Below are positions 1 through 7,830 of a DNA stretch of 64,000 nt, piece after piece (the first letter of the stretch is position 1; every line of letters begins with the position of its first letter). The position numbers and the translations under genes are program-made. A model generated the notes under the pieces. That model saw nothing but the letters and a program-made list of their open reading frames with translations. It had not been told where the DNA came from and made no database searches. Origin of the DNA: Aliidiomarina maris (lineage in GTDB: Bacteria; Pseudomonadota; Gammaproteobacteria; Enterobacterales; Alteromonadaceae); assembly GCF_003987335.1 (NCBI RefSeq), contig NZ_PIPK01000001.1, positions 62,001 to 126,000 of the forward strand. The letters run 5' to 3'.

Positions 1-500
1 ACGTCAGCTTTGCTGCGGGTATCACGTGTCAGTTGGGTCAGCTCGCCACTGCGAACATTGCGAACAAATACGTTATTTTCAAATACGTAGGCATGCATGC
101 TGCGGTCTTGGTTGGTCACCGCATTGCGGTACGCATAGGCGTGAATGTCACTTAAAGCGACACGCTCCCCATTTCCTTCTGCGCTCACATCGCGCACATA
201 TAGGTCGCGCATCGGTGAACCACTACGTTTGCGGTCAAAAATAATCTGGCTGCCATCGTACGACCAGAACGCGCGCTCAGGCGAACGTGCAACCCAGTCT
301 TGATCCGCCATAATTTGCTCCAAGCTTAATTGTTGGCTTGCTTGGGCACTTGGTTGTGATTGTGCGTGGGCTTGAGCATCATAGCTTGGCGCTCGCGCTT
401 CGCCTTGGCTCGGTGCAGATTCAGTCGTTGCACAGGCAACTGAGAGCAAAGCAGCAGTCACGGCGACCGCTAATTTTGTTTTGAAATGTGTTGTTTGCAT
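1..500 (-). CDS. S9-type peptidase (prolyl oligopeptidase/DPP-IV-like) lipoprotein, N-terminal part
   Basis: This open frame starts with ATG at 500 and leaves the window at base 1, so only about 166 N-terminal residues are visible. It opens with a basic stretch and a hydrophobic core ending ALLSVAC, so I read a probable lipoprotein signal with Cys23 as acyl site, although Ser at -3 is not a perfect lipobox. A Gln/Ala/Ser-rich linker follows, then LEQIMADQDWVARSPERAFW and strands such as YDGSQIIFDRKR, typical of the N-terminal beta-propeller of S9 peptidases. The catalytic alpha/beta-hydrolase domain would lie outside the window. An AAGGA sits about 14 bases before the start. Family assignment is by resemblance only; another propeller protein is possible. 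Confidence 0.6.
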   Translation of the reverse strand, partial: MQTTHFKTKLAVAVTAALLSVACATTESAPSQGEARAPSYDAQAHAQSQPSAQASQQLSLEQIMADQDWVARSPERAFWSYDGSQIIFDRKRSGSPMRDLYVRDVSAEGNGERVALSDIHAYAYRNAVTNQDRSMHAYVFENNVFVRNVRSGELTQLTRDTRSKAD

Positions 501-548
501 GGACTTTTCTTATCCTTCCCGTTTTTTATAATCGCCCTATTAAAGCAA

Positions 549-573
549 AAGCGCTCGCAATTGGCGAACGCTT
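549..573 (-). terminator. rho-independent terminator after maiA
   Basis: A 10-base-pair stem with one mismatch (aagcgctcgc / gcgaacgctt) closes a five-base loop. On the minus strand it is followed by CTTTTGCTTTA. It sits 27 bases past the maiA stop and would end the hppD-hmgA-fahA-maiA transcript before the S9 peptidase gene. Confidence 0.65.
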
Positions 574-599
574 CTGCGTTGAACAGCGGGTAGAACTTG

Positions 600-1238
600 C
601 TAAACGGCATCAGCTTGCCGTTCAGGTGCTGCCTTTTGGAATGCTTCAAGTGCTTGGAGGTTCTCGTACACCTGCATTAGCGTTGGGTACGGTGTAAAAT
701 CGACATCAAAACGCTTCGCATTGTACACCTGAGGTACCAAGCAAATATCAGCCAGTGTGACGTTGTCACCGACACAATAACGCCCGCTGTATTGCTTCAA
801 GCGCACTTCGAACGCAGCGAAAGCACGCGCCACCCAATGCGCTATCCAAGCTTGTCGGCCTGCATCACCCGCATCCAGCGTGCCGGTGACGTACTGCAAC
901 ACACGCAAGTTGGTAATAGGCTGTAAATCGCTTGCCATATCATGGGCTAGCATGCGCACAATCGCCGCTTGCTTAGGATCTTGCGGCACCAACAAAGGTC
1001 CCGCCAGGCTGTCCAGGTATTCAATGATCGCAAGCGATTGATTCAGCACCAAGTCGCCATCGACTAATGTAGGCACTAACTGAGCAGGATTCAGCTTGGC
1101 GTACGCCGCGCTTTTCTGCTCACCACCGTCTTTGACCAGATGCACCGCCCGATAGTCAAAGTCGATATCTTTGATATGCAGGGCAATGCGCACCCGGTAA
1201 CTAGCCGATGAACGCCAGTAACCATACAGCTGGATCAT
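600..1238 (-). CDS. maiA: maleylacetoacetate isomerase
   Basis: This 212-residue protein is a zeta-class glutathione transferase. It converts maleylacetoacetate to fumarylacetoacetate with glutathione as cofactor, in the cytoplasm. The N-terminal thioredoxin fold carries the zeta signature SSASYRVRIAL (about residues 10-20), with the catalytic Ser in the SSxS run, and the cis-Pro region LVPTL near residue 55. The C-terminal helical domain fills the rest, and the length is normal for the family. The ATG overlaps the fahA stop by four bases (ATGA), so the two are translationally coupled. It is the last gene of the homogentisate operon and a terminator-like hairpin follows. Confidence 0.95.
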   Translation of the reverse strand: MIQLYGYWRSSASYRVRIALHIKDIDFDYRAVHLVKDGGEQKSAAYAKLNPAQLVPTLVDGDLVLNQSLAIIEYLDSLAGPLLVPQDPKQAAIVRMLAHDMASDLQPITNLRVLQYVTGTLDAGDAGRQAWIAHWVARAFAAFEVRLKQYSGRYCVGDNVTLADICLVPQVYNAKRFDVDFTPYPTLMQVYENLQALEAFQKAAPERQADAV

Positions 1239-2260
1239 TCGGCGACACCGTCATAACGCACGACTTTCTGCTCAATGCTGCCAAAAATGCTTTGGCCTTT
1301 CGCATCCAGCATTTCCATATGAATGGTATCGCCATACTGCATGAACTGAGTACTTGGTTTGCCATCGCGAATGGTTTCAATCATGCGCACTTCAGCAATA
1401 CAACTATAGCCAACACCGCCTTCAGCAATGGCACTGCCATGGTCGGTGCCTTGCTTGTTTGATACTGTGCCAGAACCAATAATTGACCCCGCAGCCAACG
1501 GACGGCTGGTAGCTGCATGGGCAATCAGGCGCGCGAAGTTAAAGGTCATATCCACACCCGCGTTCGGCTCACCGAATAGCTCGCCATTGTAGGTAGAGCG
1601 CAGTGGCAGGTGCAGCTTACTGTCTTTCCAGCTATCGCCTAATTCGTCTGGGGTTACCGCAACCGGTGAAAACGCAGAGGAAGGCTTAGATTGGAAGAAG
1701 CCGAACCCTTTTGCCAATTCGCCTGGAATTAAGCCACGCAATGACACGTCATTTACCAACATGATCAAGCGAATGTATTTATCCGCCTGATGTGGTTTAA
1801 CGGCCATCGGTACATCGCCAGTGACAATCGCAATCTCACCTTCAAAGTCAATGCCCCACTCGTCTGACGGCATTTCGATGTTATCGCGTGGCCCCAGGAA
1901 CGAATCAGAGCCGCCTTGGTACATGAGAGGGTCTTCCCAAAAGCTTGCTGGCATCTCGGCATTACGCGCTTTACGCACCAGCTCCACATGGTTGACGTAC
2001 GCGCTGCCATCAGCCCACTGGTAAGCACGCGGTAAAGGCGATTCACACTGATCTTGATGAAAGGCAAAATCGTCGCTGCATTTACCGCTGTTTAAAGCCA
2101 CGTAGCATTCGCGCAGCTTGGATTCGACTTGCTTCCAATTGTCCAACGCATATTGCATGGTTGGCGCAATCTCAGGCACTGTCACAGCGCGTTTCAAGTC
2201 ACGACTGACAACCACTAACTGGCCGTCACGGCTACCATCTCGGTATGTAGCTAATTTCAT
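1235..2260 (-). CDS. fahA: fumarylacetoacetase / fumarylacetoacetate hydrolase
   Basis: This 341-residue protein belongs to the FAH superfamily and catalyses the last step of tyrosine breakdown: fumarylacetoacetate to fumarate and acetoacetate. The metal-binding region is visible as IDFEGEIAIVTGD (about residues 135-147), with the E-x-E metal ligands, followed by LMLVNDVSLRG and later a GSGTVSN-like loop typical of the active site. It is shorter than the roughly 420-residue animal and Pseudomonas FahA, and resembles the compact form I associate with Shewanella/Alteromonadales (recollection). It lies between hmgA (3-base gap) and maiA (4-base overlap). I infer this function rather than another FAH-fold hydrolase mainly from the operon. 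Confidence 0.92.
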   Translation of the reverse strand: MKLATYRDGSRDGQLVVVSRDLKRAVTVPEIAPTMQYALDNWKQVESKLRECYVALNSGKCSDDFAFHQDQCESPLPRAYQWADGSAYVNHVELVRKARNAEMPASFWEDPLMYQGGSDSFLGPRDNIEMPSDEWGIDFEGEIAIVTGDVPMAVKPHQADKYIRLIMLVNDVSLRGLIPGELAKGFGFFQSKPSSAFSPVAVTPDELGDSWKDSKLHLPLRSTYNGELFGEPNAGVDMTFNFARLIAHAATSRPLAAGSIIGSGTVSNKQGTDHGSAIAEGGVGYSCIAEVRMIETIRDGKPSTQFMQYGDTIHMEMLDAKGQSIFGSIEQKVVRYDGVAE

Positions 2261-2263
2261 AAT

Positions 2264-3397
2264 TTATTTTTTCTCCTGCCAGCTGTTCACATACTCAGGG
2301 TTTTCAACCCCCGCGGCGGCATCGCCAACGCTAAGCGAATCGCGCGTATCGAGCATGACAGCGACTTCGTCAGTGAATTTCTTTTTATGCTCGCGCCCGG
2401 CTTGGAAAGCCTTCGGGTGCGGACCATGCGTAAAGCCTGCTGGGTGAAAGGTTACCATACCGCGGTCAATATTATCGCGGCTGAAATAATCACCAGCGTG
2501 ATAAAACAACACTTCATCATAGTCGTCATTGTTATGATAGAAAGGAACTTTTAATGCGCCGGGGTCACTTTCAATCGGACGCGGCACAAACGTACACACG
2601 ACAAACCGATCGGCGACAAAGGTCGTATGCGCCGACGGAGGTAAGTGGTAGCGGTGGCTCATTAACGGGCGAATATCGCGCCAGTTAACGCGAACAGGCG
2701 CTAAATCACCGTGCCAACCCACCGCATCCAACGGGTTGTATGGGAAGGTGACTACCGATACTTGGTTATGGCGCTTGACCTCAATCTGCCAAGACGTTTC
2801 GCTATATTGTGCTTTGAATGCATCGTTAATTTCTGGCACATCCAGCACCGCAGGGTCGAATATCGCATGATTACCCACCAAGCCTTTATCAGGCAATTGA
2901 TACGCCCCGTTGGTGGCTTCAATCAGCAAAATTCGCATCGGCTCTTTCGGCACTAAGCGCCAATTGGTTGAACGCGGTATCACTAAGTAGTCGCCGTCGC
3001 GCAAGCTCATGTGGCCATAGTCGCAGAACAAGTCAGCGCTGCCATCATGGATAAACAATAAATCATCACCGTCTGCATTGCGTGCCAACTTTTGCATCGG
3101 CTCGCTAAGGTCCCACAAGCGGAATTTACAGTGCGCGTTATGCAGCAAGGTTGGAACCGCCCAAGGCGATTGCGGGTTAATATCTTTAAGCTGATTAAAG
3201 TCAAACAAACGTGGCCGCAACGGCCCCTGCCAATCGCTCCAGCCAGTCGGCGCATGCTGATGGTGAAAATGCGTCGCCGGGCCAAAGAAACCGCTGCGCC
3301 CCGCTTCACGCTCGTAAATCGCTTCCTCAGGGAAGTCTGCGTGCGCTTGGCGCGACGCAGTCCCCTGTTTTTGAGGAAATGAGATCCACTTACGCAT
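2264..3397 (-). CDS. hmgA: homogentisate 1,2-dioxygenase
   Basis: This 377-residue enzyme opens the homogentisate ring to give maleylacetoacetate using O2 and Fe(II). The cupin core carries HPAGFTHGPHP (residues 318-328), with the candidate iron ligand His324, and upstream FYHNNDDYDEVLFYH (about 286-300), whose His288 and Asp/Glu residues match the His/Glu ligand region of the family. It is about 60 residues shorter than the human enzyme. Its ATG lies inside the hppD stop region (8-base overlap), with GGAG nine bases upstream, so it is translated together with hppD. Loss of this step usually yields brown pyomelanin (known for the family). Confidence 0.95.
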   Translation of the reverse strand: MRKWISFPQKQGTASRQAHADFPEEAIYEREAGRSGFFGPATHFHHQHAPTGWSDWQGPLRPRLFDFNQLKDINPQSPWAVPTLLHNAHCKFRLWDLSEPMQKLARNADGDDLLFIHDGSADLFCDYGHMSLRDGDYLVIPRSTNWRLVPKEPMRILLIEATNGAYQLPDKGLVGNHAIFDPAVLDVPEINDAFKAQYSETSWQIEVKRHNQVSVVTFPYNPLDAVGWHGDLAPVRVNWRDIRPLMSHRYHLPPSAHTTFVADRFVVCTFVPRPIESDPGALKVPFYHNNDDYDEVLFYHAGDYFSRDNIDRGMVTFHPAGFTHGPHPKAFQAGREHKKKFTDEVAVMLDTRDSLSVGDAAAGVENPEYVNSWQEKK

Positions 3398-4469
3398 CGC
3401 TTAATACTCCGCGACGAATCTGATCTTCTTCAATCGATTCGAACAGGGCTTTAAAGTTACCCTCGCCAAAGCCTTCGTTGCCTTTACGCTGAATAATTTC
3501 AAAGAACACAGGGCCAATTACGGTTTTAGTGAAGATTTGCAACAAGATGCCATCTTTCATCGGCGCACCGTCAATTAATACGCGCAGGTCGCGTAAATCG
3601 TCCAGACTCTCAGTGTGGCCTTCAACGCGCTCGTCGACTTTATCGTAATACGTATCAGGGGTTGGCATAAATTCCATGCCCTTGTCACGCAAGGTACGTA
3701 CCGTGTGGTAAATGTCGTCAGTGCTTAGCGCGATATGCTGAATACCTTCACCTTTGTATTCACGTAAGTATTCTTCAATTTGCGATTTGTCGTCATGTGA
3801 TTCATTGATCGGAATGCGAATTTTGCCGCACGGAGATGTCATAGCGCGGCTCAACAGACCCGTTAACTTACCTTCGATATCGAAATAACGAACTTCACGG
3901 AAGTTGCCGATACGCTCATAAAAACCAGCCCAAACGTCCATATTGCCACGAAATACGTTGTGGGTTAGATGGTCAACGTAGTCCATACCTGCACTATTTT
4001 TGTCCATCTCCGCTTGCCAGTTGTCGTAGAAATGGAAGTCGACATCGTAGATGCTTTTGCCATCTTTATAGCGGTCAACAAAATATAACGCGCTTTCGCC
4101 AATGCCATACACCGCTGGGATATTCAGCTCCATGGCGCCGACGTCAGGGCGAAATTCTTTGGCGCCGTTAGCCAATGCATGCTTCATTGCCACATTGGCA
4201 TCGGCCACGCGAAACGCCATACCACACACGCTTGGGCCATGCTCACGGGCAAACTCTTCGGCTTGTGAAGAAGGCTGCGCGTTAACAATGAAGTTGACGT
4301 CGTTTTGTTTATACAGCCACACGTCCTTGCGACGATGTTTAGCCACTTCAGTAAAACCAAATAGCGTAAATAACTCTTTCAGTGCTTGAATGCCCTTAGG
4401 ATCCGCTGCGGTATATTCAACAAATTCAAAACCGTCAGTACCTAATGGATTAATATTTTGTGTGCTCAT
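3390..4469 (-). CDS. hppD: 4-hydroxyphenylpyruvate dioxygenase
   Basis: This 359-residue Fe(II) enzyme converts 4-hydroxyphenylpyruvate to homogentisate. It is built of two VOC modules. The expected 2-His-1-Glu ligands are visible in order: His in YVDHLTHNVFRG, His in GIQHIALSTDDI, and Glu in VFFEIIQRKGNEGFGEGNF. The ATG at 4469 follows GAGGTTTACTG. It is the first gene of the four-gene homogentisate operon. The 289-base upstream gap holds three TyrR-box-like sites and the tyrR terminator, so aromatic-amino-acid control is likely (inference). Confidence 0.97.
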   Translation of the reverse strand: MSTQNINPLGTDGFEFVEYTAADPKGIQALKELFTLFGFTEVAKHRRKDVWLYKQNDVNFIVNAQPSSQAEEFAREHGPSVCGMAFRVADANVAMKHALANGAKEFRPDVGAMELNIPAVYGIGESALYFVDRYKDGKSIYDVDFHFYDNWQAEMDKNSAGMDYVDHLTHNVFRGNMDVWAGFYERIGNFREVRYFDIEGKLTGLLSRAMTSPCGKIRIPINESHDDKSQIEEYLREYKGEGIQHIALSTDDIYHTVRTLRDKGMEFMPTPDTYYDKVDERVEGHTESLDDLRDLRVLIDGAPMKDGILLQIFTKTVIGPVFFEIIQRKGNEGFGEGNFKALFESIEEDQIRRGVLSDA

Positions 4470-4629
4470 CAGTAAACCTCATGTTGTTGGGCGGCGCCTT
4501 TGTTGTATGTTGTCGTTAGGTGGCAACCTATGGCGCGAGAAAAAAATATCACACCCTTGTTGTATCGCGACCACGAATGCTTGACCAGCAGCGCACTGGT
4601 AATACCACGAGCGTGTATTTTTCTTGGTT

Positions 4630-4647
4630 TGTAAATATTTTATTACA
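4630..4647. promoter_or_regulatory. TyrR-box-like operator upstream of hppD
   Basis: TGTAAA-N6-ATTACA matches 11 of 12 positions of the TyrR consensus TGTAAA-N6-TTTACA. It lies 161 bases before the hppD ATG and just downstream of the tyrR terminator, in the stretch where the operon promoter should be. Confidence 0.6.
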
Positions 4648-4655
4648 CAAAGCAA

Positions 4656-4677
4656 AAGCCCTGCATTCGCAGGGCTT
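4656..4677 (-). terminator. rho-independent terminator after tyrR-like gene
   Basis: A perfect 9-base-pair stem (aagccctgc / gcagggctt) closes a four-base loop and is followed on the minus strand by CTTTTGCTTTG. It separates the tyrR transcript from the hppD operon. Confidence 0.8.
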
Positions 4678-4690
4678 CTGGTTGGTACCG

Positions 4691-4708
4691 TGTATCGTTT
4701 TGTTTACA
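4691..4708. promoter_or_regulatory. TyrR-box-like site, second upstream of hppD
   Basis: TGTATC-N6-TTTACA matches 10 of 12 consensus positions. It lies between the tyrR stop and its terminator. It could be an auxiliary upstream site for hppD or a chance match. Confidence 0.4.
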
Positions 4709-4723
4709 TAGGTGATAGCCAGC

Positions 4724-4741
4724 TGTAAATAAACACGTACA
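4724..4741. promoter_or_regulatory. TyrR-box-like site, third upstream of hppD
   Basis: TGTAAA-N6-CGTACA matches 10 of 12 positions. It starts 33 bases from the neighbouring box (about three helical turns), so cooperative binding on one face is geometrically possible. Confidence 0.35.
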
Positions 4742-4758
4742 TGCGCGGACGTAAGCGG

Positions 4759-6315
4759 CTAACCATTTAACTTTCGCTGCTTACCAATGCCGTACTCACG
4801 CAGTTTATTCGCAATTGCAGTGTGACTCAGCCCCAGCTTGCGCGCTAATTGTCGCGTACTTGGATAGCTTGGGTACATACGCCGTAGTAGGCCTGCCTCG
4901 AAGGTTTTCACTGCATCCTCCAGCGTGGTTTGCTCAAGGTCGATGTCAAACCCAGTCGCTAGCGCCGGTAATTCAGGCAGTTGAATGTCCTCCACTTCAA
5001 GTACATCCCCTTCCAGCATCGACACCGCACGAAATAACGTGTTCTCAAGCTGGCGCACATTGCCAGGCCAACTATATTGAGTGAGGAAATTGCGTGCACT
5101 TTGGCTCAACCGCACTAACGGCCGGCCTAAGCGCTGACAAGATTGCTGTAAAAAGTGTTCGGTCAGCAAGGCAACGTCGCCGCGTCGTTCACGCAGTGGC
5201 GGTAACTGCAGGTTAAGCACGTTCAATCGATAATACAGATCCTCACGAAAATCACCGCTCTCCACTCGATCGAGCAGGAACCCCCGCGCCGAGCAAATCA
5301 CCCGCACATCCACTTTAACCTCGGTTTCTTCGCCAATCCGACGAAAGCTGCCGTCTTGAATGAATCGCAACAATTTGGCTTGCAGTTCGCGTGACATATC
5401 GCCCACGGAGTCAAGCAATACAACGCCGCCAGCGGCTTGTTCAAAGATACCTTTTTTCGCTTCGCTACGGCTATTAAACGCACCCGCGCCGTAGCCAAAT
5501 AACTCGCTCTCCGCCACATTGTCAGGTAACGCACCACAGTTGACTGCTAAAAACGGCTTTTTACTGCGTCGGCTTGCGCGGTGACAGGCGCGGGCAATCA
5601 ATTCCTTGCCAACCCCTGTTTCACCTTCAATCAAAAGTGGAACCTCTAAACTGGCCATGCGCTCGGCGTCTTTCAGAATTTTTCGCATACTGGCGTGTTG
5701 GGTCAATATAGCCGCAAACGCAGCGCTGCCCTGCTCGCTTACACCAGGCACTGCAATGGGTTCTGACTGACAGTGCACGACTGCACCTGCGAAACTTGGC
5801 TCGCCTTCGTCATCCGTAAGCCAAATGGGAAACAAATTGGCGTAGTACACCGAGCGGCCGCATTTTACCTGCGCGTTGTCCGGATCTTTTGGCTTACGCT
5901 CTAACCAACGGCCAACCGAAAAGCCGCCCAAGCAGTCATCAATATGCTCGCCTTTGAGGGCGTCTTTATCAGTACTCAATAATGCAGCACCCGCACTGTT
6001 GATGACGTCAATGTGGCCCTTGGCATCTACTGATATCACTGGGTTAGGTAGTGTACTTAATAGTAAGTTAAATTCGTAATGTTCGCGCTCCGACGGCATA
6101 TGTGATGTAGTTTTCACATCTTCCACATTCGGAATGCGACGGATTTTAGGCATTAACGCTTGGAAATCAGCAAATTCCATGGCTGGAAAATTTAAAAAAA
6201 TCTTACCGATTGGGTCCACTTCTATCCCGCGTAAATCTATTTCGTTCTCGCGCAATATGGCCAGGATTTCCTGACACAAGCCGAGTCTATCCTGACACGT
6301 AATTTCTAAACGCAT
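4759..6315 (-). CDS. tyrR: TyrR/PhhR-type aromatic amino acid regulator
   Basis: This 518-residue transcription factor has an N-terminal ACT domain (about 1-70), a PAS domain (about 80-185), a central AAA+ domain (about 205-440) and a C-terminal Fis-type helix-turn-helix (STRQLARKLGLSHTAIANKL, about 485-505). Walker A is GETGVGKE (231-238). Two sigma54-activator features are altered. The GAFTGA loop reads GAFNSR (278-283), and Walker B reads VVLLDS (298-303) with Ser where Glu is usual. Escherichia coli TyrR also lacks GAFTGA and works on sigma70 promoters, so that mode is likely here. A TyrR-like box 25 bases before the ATG suggests autoregulation. It sits between phhAB and the hppD operon, which it probably controls. 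Confidence 0.93.
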   Translation of the reverse strand: MRLEITCQDRLGLCQEILAILRENEIDLRGIEVDPIGKIFLNFPAMEFADFQALMPKIRRIPNVEDVKTTSHMPSEREHYEFNLLLSTLPNPVISVDAKGHIDVINSAGAALLSTDKDALKGEHIDDCLGGFSVGRWLERKPKDPDNAQVKCGRSVYYANLFPIWLTDDEGEPSFAGAVVHCQSEPIAVPGVSEQGSAAFAAILTQHASMRKILKDAERMASLEVPLLIEGETGVGKELIARACHRASRRSKKPFLAVNCGALPDNVAESELFGYGAGAFNSRSEAKKGIFEQAAGGVVLLDSVGDMSRELQAKLLRFIQDGSFRRIGEETEVKVDVRVICSARGFLLDRVESGDFREDLYYRLNVLNLQLPPLRERRGDVALLTEHFLQQSCQRLGRPLVRLSQSARNFLTQYSWPGNVRQLENTLFRAVSMLEGDVLEVEDIQLPELPALATGFDIDLEQTTLEDAVKTFEAGLLRRMYPSYPSTRQLARKLGLSHTAIANKLREYGIGKQRKLNG

Positions 6316-6339
6316 AACGCCTCAAAGCTAAGACTAACA

Positions 6340-6357
6340 TGTAAATAAAATTATACA
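6340..6357. promoter_or_regulatory. TyrR-box-like operator upstream of tyrR
   Basis: TGTAAA-N6-TATACA matches 11 of 12 positions. It ends 25 bases before the tyrR ATG and lies after the phhAB terminator, a position suited to autorepression. Confidence 0.6.
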
Positions 6358-6372
6358 GTGCCAGATAGCAAA

Positions 6373-6405
6373 AAGCAGCAACAGTCGTTCAGACTGATGC
6401 TGCTT
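6373..6405 (-). terminator. rho-independent terminator after phhB
   Basis: The stem is aagcagca / tgctgctt, extended past one A-A mismatch by cagtc / gactg, with a five-base loop. The minus strand continues CTTTTTGCTATC. It ends the phhA-phhB transcript just before the tyrR promoter region. Confidence 0.85.
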
Positions 6406-6430
6406 GCGATGAATGACATTCGGGTTTGAA

Positions 6431-6781
6431 TTAGGCGTCTAACTGCGCCAGCAAGGCATCGGTCTTCGCTGCCATAATGAAGTCATTTTTGTGCAAACCA
6501 TTAATAGCGTGGGTCCACCAGGTCACAGTCAACTTACCCCACTCCAGGGTTAGAGTTGGATGATGGAACTCGTCTTCAGCCAATTGCGCAACCAAATTAC
6601 TGAACGCCCACGCCTTTTTAAAGTTTTTAAATTTGTATTCACGCTCAAGTTGCAACACGCCGTCGCGGCTTGGTGCGGCCCATTCAGGGATTTCACGCAT
6701 TAGGGTCGCTAACTCTTGATCAGTGACTTGCGGTGCGCCTGCTTGGCACGCTTCACACTTTTGGTTCTTTAGATCGCTCAT
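6431..6781 (-). CDS. phhB: pterin-4a-carbinolamine dehydratase
   Basis: This 116-residue enzyme dehydrates 4a-hydroxytetrahydrobiopterin, recycling the pterin cofactor used by phenylalanine hydroxylase. The family signature is plain: [21 protein letters not shown], with the two active-site His residues and a third in WTHAINGLH, then an Asp (KNDFIMAAK). An N-terminal Cys/Ala-rich extension (CEACQAG) is typical of Pseudomonas-type PhhB (recollection). It follows phhA by 52 bases on the same strand with no terminator between, so it is a two-gene operon. Confidence 0.95.
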   Translation of the reverse strand: MSDLKNQKCEACQAGAPQVTDQELATLMREIPEWAAPSRDGVLQLEREYKFKNFKKAWAFSNLVAQLAEDEFHHPTLTLEWGKLTVTWWTHAINGLHKNDFIMAAKTDALLAQLDA

Positions 6782-6833
6782 TTAGATTCCTATGTTTACT
6801 TTTATATCTATGCTTTGTACATCTGTGCTGACG

Positions 6834-7640
6834 TTATGCTGCATCGCTTTTAGGCTTCGGCGGGAACTTTGGCTCAAATAATCCCAGCTCCATGGCTTCA
6901 TGTACCAAGGCCATAATGTCCTGCTCGCCAATTTTGAATAACTCATCCACACTACTTAAGGTGTAGTAAATCGGCTGCATGATGTCGATACGATATGGCG
7001 TACGTAAAGCGTCAAGCACTTGCAACGGCTTACGCTCAGGCTTGTCGCTATGAATTGCGTATTCTGTTTCGCCTGGTGATGACAAAATGCCTCCCCCATA
7101 GATGCGCAGTCCTTGCTCCGTACTAAGCAGTCCAAATTCAACCGTAAACCAATACAACCGCGCCAAATACACGCGTTCTTTCGGCGTTGCGGCTAACCCT
7201 AACTGACCATATAAGTGAGTGAAATCAGCAAATGCCTGATTGGTTAACAATGGACAATGACCAAAAATTTCATGGAAGATATCTGGCTCTTGCAAGTAGT
7301 CAAATTCTTCGCGGGTACGAATGAATGTTGCCACTGGAAATTGCTTGTTGGCTAATAAACGGAAAAACTCATCGAATGGGATCAGCGCAGGTACTTGAGC
7401 GACTTGCCAGCCCGTTGTACGGCTCAGTACTTGGTTAATTTCACTCAGCTGTGGTACGCGGTCGTGAGGCAAGTCGAGCAACTCAAGACCTGCGATATAT
7501 TCATCACACGCACGCCCAGGCAATAGCTTTAATTGGCGCGCAACCAAATCATGCCATACTGCGTTATCTTCTGCGCTCCACGCTATGACGCCTTGTGCAT
7601 CGGGCTCACGCGACACGTATTGAGATTGTTTCTTAGCCAT
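6834..7640 (-). CDS. phhA: phenylalanine 4-monooxygenase (phenylalanine hydroxylase)
   Basis: This 268-residue protein hydroxylates L-Phe to L-Tyr with tetrahydropterin and O2. It is the compact bacterial form, only the catalytic core, with no ACT regulatory or tetramerisation segments. The Fe(II) ligands are His123 and His128 in FHEIFGHCPLL and Glu168 in YWFTVEFGL. It feeds the hppD-hmgA-fahA-maiA pathway through tyrosine and an aminotransferase not present in the window. The upstream 185 bases hold three TyrR-like boxes and a possible -10 TACAAT (minus strand, 7710-7715). Confidence 0.97.
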   Translation of the reverse strand: MAKKQSQYVSREPDAQGVIAWSAEDNAVWHDLVARQLKLLPGRACDEYIAGLELLDLPHDRVPQLSEINQVLSRTTGWQVAQVPALIPFDEFFRLLANKQFPVATFIRTREEFDYLQEPDIFHEIFGHCPLLTNQAFADFTHLYGQLGLAATPKERVYLARLYWFTVEFGLLSTEQGLRIYGGGILSSPGETEYAIHSDKPERKPLQVLDALRTPYRIDIMQPIYYTLSSVDELFKIGEQDIMALVHEAMELGLFEPKFPPKPKSDAA

Positions 7641-7683
7641 ACTTCACCTTCTCACTCACAGAACGCTAACTTCCACAACACAA

Positions 7684-7701
7684 CGTAAACCAATCGTTAC
7701 A
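7684..7701. promoter_or_regulatory. TyrR-box-like site proximal to phhA
   Basis: CGTAAA-N6-GTTACA matches 10 of 12 positions, both mismatches at the outermost base of each half-site, so dyad quality is good. It lies 43 bases before the phhA ATG. Confidence 0.5.
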
Positions 7702-7792
7702 ATTCACATATTGTAGGCGCGGCCTGCACAAATTTATACGCTTAAATTAGCCGAATTCAGTCCCTGTAAGCAACTAAGCCAAACACATCAGC

Positions 7793-7810
7793 TGTATAGA
7801 TTAAATTACA
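7793..7810. promoter_or_regulatory. TyrR-box-like site, distal pair member a
   Basis: TGTATA-N6-ATTACA matches 10 of 12 positions and lies between megL and phhA. Its start is exactly 20 bases from the start of the next box, about two helical turns. Confidence 0.5.
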
Positions 7811-7812
7811 GT

Positions 7813-7830
7813 CGTAAACATTGAATTACA
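7813..7830. promoter_or_regulatory. TyrR-box-like site, distal pair member b
   Basis: CGTAAA-N6-ATTACA matches 10 of 12 positions. It overlaps the megL stop codon and forms a tandem pair with the preceding box. Confidence 0.45.
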
